Under the pieces are notes generated by a model. It searched no databases and was not told where the DNA came from. It saw only the letters and a list, made by a program, of their open reading frames with translations. Source: Sciurus carolinensis (lineage: Eukaryota; Chordata; Mammalia; Rodentia; Sciuridae). From it: 64,000 nt of DNA. Positions 1 to 8,820 of this stretch are shown piece after piece. The first letter of the stretch is position 1. Each line of letters begins with the position of its first letter. The stretch is taken from assembly GCF_902686445.1 (NCBI RefSeq), contig NC_062217.1, positions 174,719,598 through 174,783,597 of the forward strand, in the 5' to 3' direction. The position numbers and the translations under genes were made by a program.

Positions 1-1014
1 GTTCACTTCCCACCTTGTGACTGGTGTCCTGACGGGGCCCGTTCCAGCACTCAGCTCGACCTATCAGAGTTCTGCTCTGCTGTGTGAGTAGGGCTGTCAG
101 TGAGATGGGGGGCAGGTTCTGGGGGCTTCCAGCCTACCAAGGCCCTGTCTGTTCGTCCTTCTAGTGGCCTCCTCTCATGGCCCGCCCATGCCCTGTCCTT
201 CTTGTCCATGCACACAGCCACACGGTCACCCGCTCGCCAGGGGAACATCAACTGCTTCCCAAGAAAACACTGGCTGCAGGCAAGCTGCCCCCGCCTCCCC
301 TAGAGCGGTTCTCTGTAGCAGAGTGGAGTCTCCCCCAGAAGGGGACGGCATGCGGGGTCAGCCTTCCCAAAGGCGGCTGGCACAGGACGCAGGGCTTCTT
401 GCCGGGCGGCAGCTGGGAACAGTGCTCAGGGCTCCAGCCAGGGCCCACAGGGGCTTCCAGAGCCCTCGATGGTGGCTCCTGCCTGGGCCCTCCCAATGCC
501 TAAAAGGCCACGCCTTCCCGTGGGCACTGTCTTGTGCCCTGAGGAAACTCTGGCAGCACTGCTGGACTCTGTCCGCTAGAGACTGCCCTGCGGAAGCCCC
601 ACCACCTGGTGTGGCCACAGAACCTCTCTAGAAACTGCAGAACCCGCTAAATGCCTGGCGGGAGGTCAGCTCCCTCCCCTGCATGGAGAGCCACGGACTG
701 CTAAAAAGACCATTTGGGGCAACTGAGGCGGCCGAGGGGAGCCCTGGGACTCTGACCCTTGGTCCTCTCTCATCCCACCTGAGTGTCCCTCCATGGCTCC
801 CTCCACCCCTCCACGCTGGTGACCCTGAAAGATGCACTTCCACTGCCCTTTGCCTGAGCCCCTCGTGCCTGACCTTGTGTCCTGGCAGCTCCACCACCAC
901 GTTCCCAGCACCCAGCTCAGCACAGCACCCTGAGGTGACCAGTGCACACTGGCCTGTATCAGCCTCCACATCCCAACACCCCCCAGGACACTCAGGCTCA
1001 CCTCGCTTTCCCTC
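1..1014. other. GC-rich non-coding DNA, probably intronic
   Basis: Several overlapping frames stay open here on both strands, as expected in GC-rich DNA with few stop triplets. None shows a recognisable domain, and no repeat family was recognised. If TCERG1L runs across the window, this is intron downstream of the WW exon. Confidence 0.5.
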
Positions 1015-1392
1015 TCACCTGCAGCTGGGCCTGGCCCTCACTGGCCTCCTGTCCCCTCACCTGCAGCTGGGCCTGGCCCTCACTGGCCTCCTGTCCCCTC
1101 ACCTGCAGCTGGGCCTGGCCCTCACTGGCCTCCTGTCCCCTCACCTGCAGCTGGGCCTGGCCCTCACTGGCCTCCTGTCCCCTCACCTGCAGTTGGACCT
1201 GGCCCTCATTGGTTCTCTCTCCTCTCACCTGCAGCTGGGCCTAGCCAACACTGGCCTCCTGTCCCCTCACCTGCAGCTGGGTGTGGCCCTCACTGGCCTC
1301 CTGTCCCCTCACCTGCAGCTGGGCCTGGCCCTCACTGGCCTCCTGTCCCCTCACCTGCAGCTGGGCCTAGCCAACACTGGCCCTCTGGCCCT
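1015..1392. repeat. 42-bp minisatellite, nine tandem copies
   Basis: Nine head-to-tail 42-bp units start at 1015, 1057, 1099, 1141, 1183, 1225, 1267, 1309 and 1351, each opening with TCACCTGCAG. Units 1-4 and 8 are identical or nearly so; unit 5 is the most diverged; units 6 and 9 share a CTAGCCAACA variant, and unit 7 a GTGTGG variant. The sharing of variants suggests duplication of blocks of units. Because 42 is 14 codons, a 242-residue plus-strand frame (683-1411) and a 76-residue minus frame stay open across it; neither is likely to be a gene. On the minus strand most units contain CTGCAGGTGAGG, which matches a splice-donor consensus, and on the plus strand each contains the E-box CACCTG. 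Confidence 0.95.
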
Positions 1393-1986
1393 CTTACCTG
1401 TTGCAGTGTAATTTTACACTTCCTTCTGGTCATGTCCATACTTCCTGGTGTGGAAATCTTTCCCTAGTTCTCTGGATGGCCAGAGGTATGACATCCTAGC
1501 TTGATTCTAAAGAATGATCATATACATATTTATCTTCCAGGCAGATGAGGTGGGAGATGAGGAGAACTGCAGAGATAAACAGAGAAGGGACCATCTCGTC
1601 CTGGGCCAGACTGAGCTCCAGGGAGGGCAAATGGGAAGCGCAAAGTCCCTTAAAATGTAAAGAACGAGGCCAGATAATTACACAGTGTTATTAAGGTAAG
1701 TACAAGTACTGTGGTCGTGTTTTAGAGTTTTCTGTTTACTTTGAATAATCTCAGCATGAGTAGAGGCTTCTTTGCCTTTGGATACAAATTCCAGAAACCA
1801 CGAAGGAAAATATCAGAAGACCCAGGGCCTGCCAGGCGGCACGGAGCTCTCGGTGGCCTCCCCACCTGCCCTGGCTGGAGGGCCGCTAGAACCACCACCT
1901 CACCCCCGGGCACTTGGAGTCACAAGGACAGTGAGGAAAGAGGGGCAGGCGGCTGCCCTACTGCCCACAGAGAAGACGGGACAGGA
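1393..1986. other. Unique non-coding DNA
   Basis: After the minisatellite the sequence becomes less GC-rich around 1410-1750. It has no recognisable repeat or gene. Confidence 0.4.
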
Positions 1987-2088
1987 GCAGCAGTAACCGG
2001 GCACCCTGAGGACGGGGTCCTCTGAAAACCCACAGACGCAGCAGTGACCGTGCACCCTGAGGACAGGGTCCTCTGAAAACCCACAGAC
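1987..2088. repeat. 51-bp tandem duplication
   Basis: Two adjacent 51-bp units (1987-2037 and 2038-2088), each beginning GCAGCAGT and ending CACAGAC, differ at only a few positions. This is a recent local duplication. It keeps reading frames open because 51 is 17 codons. Confidence 0.92.
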
Positions 2089-2199
2089 CAGGGCTCCTGT
2101 CCCCAGCCAGCCATGCCAGCCATGACCTGATACATGGGACTCACAGAGACTACACCTGAGGAAGCCCATGATCAAAGCTAACTCAGAATAGGTCAGAAA

Positions 2200-2292
2200 A
2201 GGATGGAGGAGCTAAGACTGTACAACTCTAAGAAGAAAAGGGGAATGCTTCCAGCTCTGGGCCCAAGAGGAGTTCTTAAACGTACCACCATC
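2200..2292 (+). mobile_element. Ancient L1M-type LINE-1 fragment, 5' part (split by a younger L1)
   Basis: The stretch from about 2208 aligns by eye with the part of L1 ORF2 just upstream of the conserved 'LDFIKIKNF'-like region. It continues directly into the segment after the younger insertion (from 4743). It carries many substitutions and gaps, as expected of an old mammal-wide L1. The 5' limit is uncertain. Confidence 0.6.
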
Positions 2293-2307
2293 AAGAGTCA
2301 ACAGAAA
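2293..2307 (+). repeat. Target-site duplication, left copy
   Basis: AAGAGTCAACAGAAA is repeated exactly at 4728-4742, right after the poly(A) of the L1. A perfect 15-bp A-rich duplication is the usual product of target-primed reverse transcription and fixes both ends of the insertion. Confidence 0.95.
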
Positions 2308-2311
2308 AGAT

Positions 2312-4434
2312 AGTGTACCACGATCAAGTGGGTTTTATCCCAGGGATGCAAGGTTGGTTCAACATCCGGAAATCAATAAATGTCATTCACCATATCAACA
2401 GACTTAAAGTTAAGAATCACATAGATTATTTCAATAGATGCAGAAAAAGCATTTGATAAAATACAGCACCACTTCATGCTCAAAACACTAGAAAAAATTG
2501 TGGTAGTGGGAACATTCCTTAACATTATAAAGGCCATCTACGCTAAGCCCATGGCCAATATCATTCTAAATGGTGAAAAACTGAAAGCATTCCCCCTAAA
2601 AACTGGAACAAGGCAGGGATGCCCTCTTTCACCACTTCTATTCAACATTGTCCTTGAGACTCTAGACAGAGCAATTAGACAAACCAAAGAAATTAAAGGG
2701 ATACGAATTGGAAAAGAAGAACTCAAACTATCCCTGTTCGCTGAAGACATGATTATATATTTAGAGGAACCTGGAAATTCCACCAGAAAACTTTCAGAAC
2801 TCATAAGTGAATTCAGTAAAGTAGCAGGTTACAAGATCAATGCTCATAAATCCAATGCATTTTTATAAAAAAGTGACGAATCTTCAGAAAGAGAAATTAG
2901 GAAAACTACCCCATTCACAATAGCATCGAAAAAAATAAAATACTTGGGAATCAATCTCACAAAAGAAGTGAAGACCTCTACAATGAGAACTACAGAACAC
3001 TAAAGAAAGAAATTAAAGAAAACCTTAGAAGATGGAAAGATCTCCCATGTTCTTGGATAGGCAGAATTAATATTGTCAAAATGGCCATACTACCAAAAGT
3101 GCTATACAGATTCAATGCAATTCCAATTAAAATCCCAATGATGTACCTTGCAGAAATAGAGCAAGCAATTATGAAATTCATCTGGAAGAATAAAAAACCC
3201 AGAATAGCTAAAGCAATCCTCAGTAGAAAGAGCGAAGCAGGGGGTATCACAATACCAGATCTTCAACTCTATTACAAAGCAATAGTAACAAAAACGGCAT
3301 GGTATTGGTACCAAAATAGGTAGATCAATGGTACAGAATAGAGGACATGGACACAAACCCAAATAAATACAATTTTCTCATACTAGACAAAGGGGCCAAA
3401 AATATGCAGTGGAGAAAAGATAGCCTCTTCAACAAATGGTGCTGGGAAAACTGGAAAACCATATGCAACAGAATGAAATTAAACCCCTATCTCTCACCCT
3501 ACACAAAACTCAACTCAAAATGGATCAAGGACCTCAGAATCAGACCAGAGACCCTGCATCTTATAGAAGGAAAAGTAGGTCCAAACCTTCAACTTGTTGG
3601 CTTAGGATCAGACTTCCTTAACAGGACTCCCATAGCACAAGAAGTAAAAGCAAGAATCAACAACTGGGATAGATTCAAACTAAAGAGCTTTCTCTCAGCA
3701 AAGGAAACTATCAGCAATGCAAAGAGAGAGCCTACAGAGTGGGAGAAAATCTTTACCACTCATACTTCAGATAGAGCACTAATTTCCAGAATCTATAAAG
3801 AACTCAAAAAACTCTACACCAAGAATACAAATAATCCAATCAACAAATGGGCTAAGGAAATAAACAGACACTTCACAGAAGATGTACAAGCAATCAACAG
3901 ATACATGAAAAAATTTTCAACATCTCTAGTAATAAGAGAAATGCAAATCAAAACTACCCTAAGATTTCATCTCACCCCAATTAGAATGGCGATTATCAAG
4001 AACACAAGCAACAATAGGTGTTGGCGAGGATGTGGGGAAAAAGGTACACTCATACATTGCTGATGGGGTTGCAAATTAGTGCAGCCACTCTGGAAAGCAG
4101 TGTGGAGATTCCTTAGAAAACTTGGAATGGACCCACCATTTGACCCAGCTATCCCACTCCTTGGCCTATACCCAAAGGACTTAAAATCAGCATACTACAG
4201 AGATACAGCCACATCAATGTTCATTGCTGCTCAATTCACCATAGCCAGATTGTGGAACCAAAGTAGATGCCCTTCAGTTGATGAATGGATAAAGAAACTG
4301 TGGCATATATATACAATGGAATATTACTCCGCAATGAAGAATGATAAAATTATGGCATTTGCAGGCAAATGGATGAAAGGAGAATATCATGCTAAGTGAG
4401 ATAAGCCAATCTCAAAAAACTAAAGGACAAATGA
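2312..4434 (+). pseudogene. L1 ORF2 remnant (reverse transcriptase and C-terminal domains), broken
   Basis: ORF2 supplies the endonuclease and reverse transcriptase of L1; only the RT and C-terminal parts remain. Visible landmarks are the [12 protein letters not shown] motif (near 2610-2645), the catalytic motif at 2737-2748 reading F-A-E-D rather than F-A-D-D, the thumb region around 3081-3320, and the cysteine-rich C-terminal stretch with CWRGCG and HC near 4018-4060. Breaks seen: a stop at about 2866, a frame change near 2970-3000, a stop at 3321-3323, a TGA at 4061-4063 where a tryptophan codon is usual, and a frame change near 4385. The open segments 2476-2868, 3081-3323, 3347-4063 and 4079-4399 are pieces of one former frame and are not separate genes. 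Confidence 0.95.
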
Positions 4435-4480
4435 TCTCGCTGTTAAGTGGATGTGGACATATAATGGGGGGTGGGAGGGG

Positions 4481-4528
4481 TTAGTGTTAGGGTTAGGGTT
4501 AGGGTTAGGTTTAGGGTTAGGGATAAGG
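4481..4528 (+). repeat. Telomere-like (TTAGGG) run in the L1 3' UTR
   Basis: Eight consecutive hexamers: TTAGTG, three TTAGGG, TTAGGT, two TTAGGG and ATAAGG, with five perfect. The run lies inside the L1 3' UTR, after a G-rich stretch (4465-4480). It is therefore part of the retroposon and not a chromosome end. It could form a G-quadruplex on the plus strand. Confidence 0.93.
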
Positions 4529-4727
4529 AGGGTGGTAAGAATGGAAGAAAGAAGGACTGTATAGAGGGGAAAGAGGAATGGGAGAGGTGGGGGGGGAAGG
4601 GAAAAAATAATGAATCAAACATCATTGCCCTGTGTAAATTTATGATTACGCAAATGGTACGCCTTGACTCCATGTACAAACAGAGAAACAACATGTATCC
4701 CATTTGTGTACAATAATAAAAAAAAAA

Positions 4728-4742
4728 AAGAGTCAACAGAAA
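4728..4742 (+). repeat. Target-site duplication, right copy
   Basis: Exact copy of 2293-2307, immediately after the A-rich tail (4718-4729; the duplication's first A bases merge with the tail). Confidence 0.95.
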
Positions 4743-5625
4743 CGCTGATGAACTGGACTTGATCAGAATGAAAAGTCACGCATCAAAAGACTCCATCCAC
4801 AGAGTGAAGAAGATACAGGAAGCAAATGTCTGTGACTCCCAGATCTGCCGCAGGACTAATACCCAGAACCACATGAAACGCCTACTGGCTGACACAAAAA
4901 CCAGTCCAAAATCAGAAAGGACCCGAGTAGACGTTTCTCCAAAGGAGACATGCTGACCAGGAAGGGCAGGAAGAGCTGCCTAACGTCAGCCACTAAGGAC
5001 CTGCACAGCCACGGGCCTGCCATGGCATGACATCCACACCACGCTGAAGGCCGGGAACAAGCTCACAGCCACTGCTACAAAGAGCAAAGCCAGCAAGGGT
5101 GAGGAGCAAACCCCCGGCTACTGGTGGGGACCTGGAAGAGCGTGGTGCTGTGGGGGACGGCCAGGCTGTCACTCAGGAGCTAGGAATGGCCACATGCGCC
5201 CGCGGTTCTCGAGCGGGGTGCCAAACGGATCTGTGTGACTGATCACAGCAACTTTTTCCACAGAAGCCCAGGAGAGGAATGATTGATCGACCAAAATGTG
5301 GAAGAGTCACACAACGGGCGTGACCTTTCCTTCACGTGACTCTCCCCTCAAAAGGAGGGAAGCTCCGGCTCAGTCCGACCCAGTGCACGGCAGGAGTGAA
5401 CCATGCTACCTGCCCTCATTCTAAGAGCTGCGGAGACGGAGTTGGTCTGCACACAGGGCCCAGAGGAAGAGGGCGCCAGGAGCTGCTGCCCGGTCCTCCA
5501 GAGGTGCTGCTTTGGGTGGTCACAGACCATGTCATGGACACAATTTATGCCACTGAATTGTGCACTTGAAACTGGCCAAACGGTGGGGTCCGTGCTGGGT
5601 GTGTTAGCACAGTGGAGAAGCATGA
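4743..5625 (+). mobile_element. Ancient L1M-type LINE-1, 3' part
   Basis: Resumes the old element interrupted at 2292. 4743-4960 aligns by eye with L1 ORF2 (the 'LDFIK...SKDTIKKVK' and 'QNHMKR' regions and the 'FSKEDM' region near 4935). 5075-5200 corresponds to the 'GEEWLLVGT' region. 5535-5620 ends like an L1M 3' UTR (ACTGAATTGTGCACTTGAAA), with a degraded A-rich tail. Every reading frame is broken. The middle (about 5200-5530) is too diverged to align by eye. Confidence 0.75.
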
Positions 5626-5992
5626 GAGTGACTCAGCTCATGGCACAAGGAAACGGAAGGACAAGGAGCCATGCGGAAGGCTGGTCCCGCCAAAGCACGC
5701 TGACCGACGCCCTGGTCTGCCGGAGTCCAAGAAACGCAACAGGGAAGAGGACAGCCGAAGTGCCTCCCAGGAGCACAGAGCAGACAAAGGACCGCCAACC
5801 TATGAAAATGGCTCTGTTTTGCTCAGAATTAAAGAAATGCCAATGGAAACCAAGAGCGGCTTTGGAAGCTACGTCTTGACGGCTGGCAGCTCTGAGAAGA
5901 ATGTGCTCACGGACGTGGGAGCCCACGGGTCCCTTGAAGGAAGACGTGCTGGCACTTGCCAACAACTCGTAAGATGCAGGAACCTTTTTTAA
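5612..5992 (+). other. Unassigned 126-codon open frame, basic and hydrophilic
   Basis: An ATG frame starts in the decayed tail of the old L1 and runs to a stop before the ID SINE. The predicted peptide is rich in K, R, E and S (for example KRKDKEP, SKKRNREEDSRSAS) and looks like a disordered nuclear-type segment, followed by a less biased part. No domain, signal peptide or splice site was recognised, and it lies opposite to the inferred gene strand. It could be an unrecognised processed-pseudogene fragment or a chance frame. I do not assign a function. Confidence 0.2.
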
Positions 5993-6002
5993 AAAAATGT
6001 CT

Positions 6003-6114
6003 TGTTTTAGTTGTAGGTGGCACAATCCTTTGTTTTGTTTCCATGTGGTGCTGAGGGTGGAACCCAGGGCCTCAGGCAAGCTAGGGAGGCTCCAGCCCTG
6101 AGCCGCAGCCCCAT
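6003..6114 (-). mobile_element. ID-type (tRNA-derived) SINE, squirrel form, antisense
   Basis: Read on the plus strand, the A/T-rich tail remnant comes first (TTTTAGTTGTAGGTGGCACA), followed by GTGGTGCTGAGGGTGGAACC and CCCAGGGCCTC. The end (about 6095-6114), with CTGAGCCGCAGCCCC, is the complement of the SINE head. This is a rodent ID/tRNA-Ala-like SINE inserted in minus orientation, diverged and with small gaps. Confidence 0.85.
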
Positions 6115-6365
6115 GTGGCGATGCCAAAAGACCGAATCACACGACAGACGTACTTGTAACGCGAGAGCCTGCATCGCCTTCTTAGTTACTGAGACCACAG
6201 AGTGAGGCTGACCAGCTACCCAGAAGTCCCAGCCCACGTGAGCCCGGGGTCTGCCTCTCGGGAGGGAAGGGGACAACACCCATCAGGTGCGGCCCTGAGA
6301 GGGGGTGGGAGCTCTGGCTAAAACTGACGTAAGCATCGCAGGGGCTGAGTCCTGGGTGAGGCACC

Positions 6366-6432
6366 TACCCTGACCCCGACCCCGACCCTGACCCTGACCC
6401 TGACCCTGACTCTGACCCTGACCCTGACCCCA

Positions 6433-6469
<37 letters not shown>

Positions 6470-6645
6470 GCCTGACCCTGACCCCGACCCCGACCCCGAC
6501 CCTGACCCCGACCCCGACCCCGACCCCGACCCGACCCTGACCCCGACCCTGACCCTGAGCCTGACCCTGACCCTGACCCTGACCCCAACCCCGACCCTGA
6601 CCCCGACCCCGACCCCCACCCTGATCCCGACCCCGACCCTGACCG
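6366..6645. repeat. Telomere-variant hexanucleotide array (CCCTGA/CCCCGA)
   Basis: About 46 hexamers, almost all CCCTGA or CCCCGA on the plus strand (TCAGGG or TCGGGG on the minus strand), with rare CCCCAA, CCTGAG-type and indel variants. No canonical CCCTAA is present. Like variants cluster in runs, which fits slippage or unequal exchange. Each minus-strand frame encodes a dipeptide run (Gly-Ser, Val-Arg, Gly-Gln), so long frames such as 6318-6827 and 6365-6676 are artefacts. The minus strand is very likely to form G-quadruplexes. Confidence 0.95.
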
Positions 6646-8820
6646 GGGGACAGGTGACTGCCATTGGTGAGGTCACTGGAGAGCTCCTCCTGGCGCTCTC
6701 GCCTGGTGACTGGACAGAGATTTCCAGTCCCTCCCTTCAGGGTTGCTGCTCCACCCAGGTGGCAACCCTGCCCAGCACCTGCACGGTCCCTGCCAGGTGG
6801 AGGCACGCCTGCACCCCAGGTCAGCACCCGGCCCCGCTCCTGGAAGCAGCTGTCCCTGAGCAGAGGAGCACTCTGGGAGAGAGCTGGCTGCAGGATGTGA
6901 ATGCCCTGGGACCTCTGAGGTGACGCAAAATCAGCAGGAAGGGACAGTGGCTAAGTGACTTCACACCAAAGCAGCACAAGGTCACGCAGAGGAACAAGGC
7001 ACCAGGGTTCCCCAACCCCTCCCCCCTGGGGCAGCCCCGTGGGGCAGCGGAGTCCTGCCGAGAGGGCCTGCCAGAGCGTGACGGCCCTGGCCCTGCGCGG
7101 GCCCGGCATGCCTCACGGGTGTCTGCAGACAGAGCGACGGGGGCTGGGGATGAGGCGGCACCACGCCTCAGCTGGACTTGGAAGCACTGACCCATGTGGC
7201 ACTGCTCAGGTGGCACCCAGTGGCACCCCGCACCACAAGCCGGCACACTGCTCCAGGCACTGGCAGGACATCGGCTCAGACGTGGCCCTGGCCAGAGCTG
7301 CTGGACCCCCAGGGCTCACTGGGCACAGGCCAGGCCACTGGTCTGCTGCTCAGAGCCGGGCTCCTACAGAGCTGGCTCCACAGATGGCTCTCTGCACATG
7401 GTCCCACATCCATGAGACCCTCAGTGGACCTTCAGCCACTCACAGGTCATCTGGTTCTGTTTAAGATTCGTGATCGTGAATAAAACGCAAGGGCGATGAA
7501 CAGTGTAGTCTTGCCCCGCGAGGGCTACCTGGGCTGCTTCCGGGTGCAGAGGAGTGACTGCTCCAAGCACAGAGAGGGCGAGAAGCAGCAGCTCCTCACC
7601 CGGGTGGCAACCCAGACAGCGTCCTCAGGAAAGCCTGGGCCAGTGGGTCCTGCAGCAGACTGGTGGATCTGACCTCACGGCCAGCAGGATGCTCCCCGCA
7701 GAGCGGGCAGGGCCCCTGCGGAAGGGCCCTTAGCACCAAGAGCATGAGGGGCTGAATTGCCAGGACAGGTGGGGGCTCACCTGCACAGGACAAAGGCCCG
7801 GGGAAGAGAAGGTCAGAGCCACCCAACGGCACAGTGCCAGCTGGGCACCCTGAGGCACCAGCGTGGCCTCCTCTACTCCTGGGTACGTTCAAGATATGGG
7901 ACCAAAGCCACGAGTTCAGTTCAGGCAAAGAAGAGCCCTCCAGTGGGGGATGCTGCGGCTGCCACCCGGCAGTGGCTCTGTGGGTCGGCCTATCTGGCTA
8001 GACTGGGGTCCCCGGCTGAAGCTGGGAGGAGGCTCTGCATTTGCTCAGGGATTGTGGTGGGCATGGTACACAGACGCCCTGAGAGGGGCCCCTGGCTGCA
8101 GCAAATGTGCCATCAGTCCAGTGCCAGAGGCACCCGGAGCTTCCACGCCCTGGCGTCACACTGGAACCGCGGCACCCTCCTCTCGGCCCATGGGCTGCAG
8201 GGTCCCCCACGCAGGCCTTTTCCCTTCTGCCTCAGGGCCATCAACAGACCTCTTTCCTGCACTCCATCTGCTGGGGCCCTGTATGGCTGCCCTGCCCAGG
8301 GAGGACCCTGGGCTGCAGTCTGAGTGCCCACTGTGCTTTGCCATCCACCACCCCAACCTCTCTTCCTAGGCCCCAGGGCACATGGCTTCCTACCACAAAT
8401 GCTCCTTGCTGGAGGCTGGTGCCAGGCCCAGGGCAGGTCACCAGGAGTCCCTAGATAAACAAGCGACTGACTCAGGAGGGAACCAGTGTTCTCCCTCCCT
8501 CCCTCCTTTGCTCCTGGCCTAGGAGCCGGGGCAGCCTGAAGCACTAGGTGCAGGGTGAGTTCTTTGGAAAGCACTGCTCCAGTCCTCCTGTGTAGCAATC
8601 AGGGGCCCGAAGGCACAGGGGGTGACAAGGCCTCTACCAGGTAAGAAAGTGCAGCACTGGAGCCTAGCTCAGCCCCTGCCCTGTCCATCAGCTTCCTGTG
8701 GAGGCCAAATACAGCTGACAGGCTCATGACAGGAGCACCTTCGAAGGTCCAGCAGGGCCTCGGCACCCCAAGCTCCTTCCTCCCCTAACAGGAGCTACCT
8801 GGAAACCCCTACAGGTGTTA
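6646..8820. other. GC-rich unique DNA without recognisable genes
   Basis: Numerous overlapping frames on both strands with no domain signature and no repeat family recognised. A short (CTCC)n run occurs at about 8491-8508. Confidence 0.45.

Larger units (their letters stand above)
2308..4727 (+). mobile_element. 5'-truncated squirrel-type LINE-1 insertion
   Basis: About 2.4 kb of L1: the 3' part of ORF2, a 3' UTR and a short poly(A), bounded by a perfect 15-bp target-site duplication. It begins inside the reverse-transcriptase domain ([17 protein letters not shown] region near 2325-2370), so it was truncated on arrival. The 3' UTR contains a G-rich stretch with a TTAGGG run (4481-4528), and its end (about 4610-4715) resembles 3' ends of squirrel L1 as I recall them. 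Good sequence conservation and a perfect duplication indicate a fairly young insertion, but it cannot move: the 5' end, promoter, ORF1 and endonuclease are missing and ORF2 is broken. Confidence 0.95.

Noticed and set aside
683..1411. 242-residue plus-strand open frame with 14-residue repeats
   Set aside because: The frame exists because the 42-bp minisatellite period is a multiple of three. No signal, domain or splice context, and the flanking parts are ordinary GC-rich DNA.
2476..4399. Separate reverse-transcriptase-like genes
   Set aside because: They are consecutive pieces of one broken L1 ORF2, bounded by a target-site duplication.
4481..4528. Chromosome-end telomere
   Set aside because: Only eight hexamers, inside an L1 3' UTR with L1 sequence on both sides.
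6283..6827. Long minus-strand frames encoding Gly-Ser, Val-Arg or Gly-Gln runs
   Set aside because: Produced by the hexanucleotide array; every frame is open across it, so there is no coding signal.
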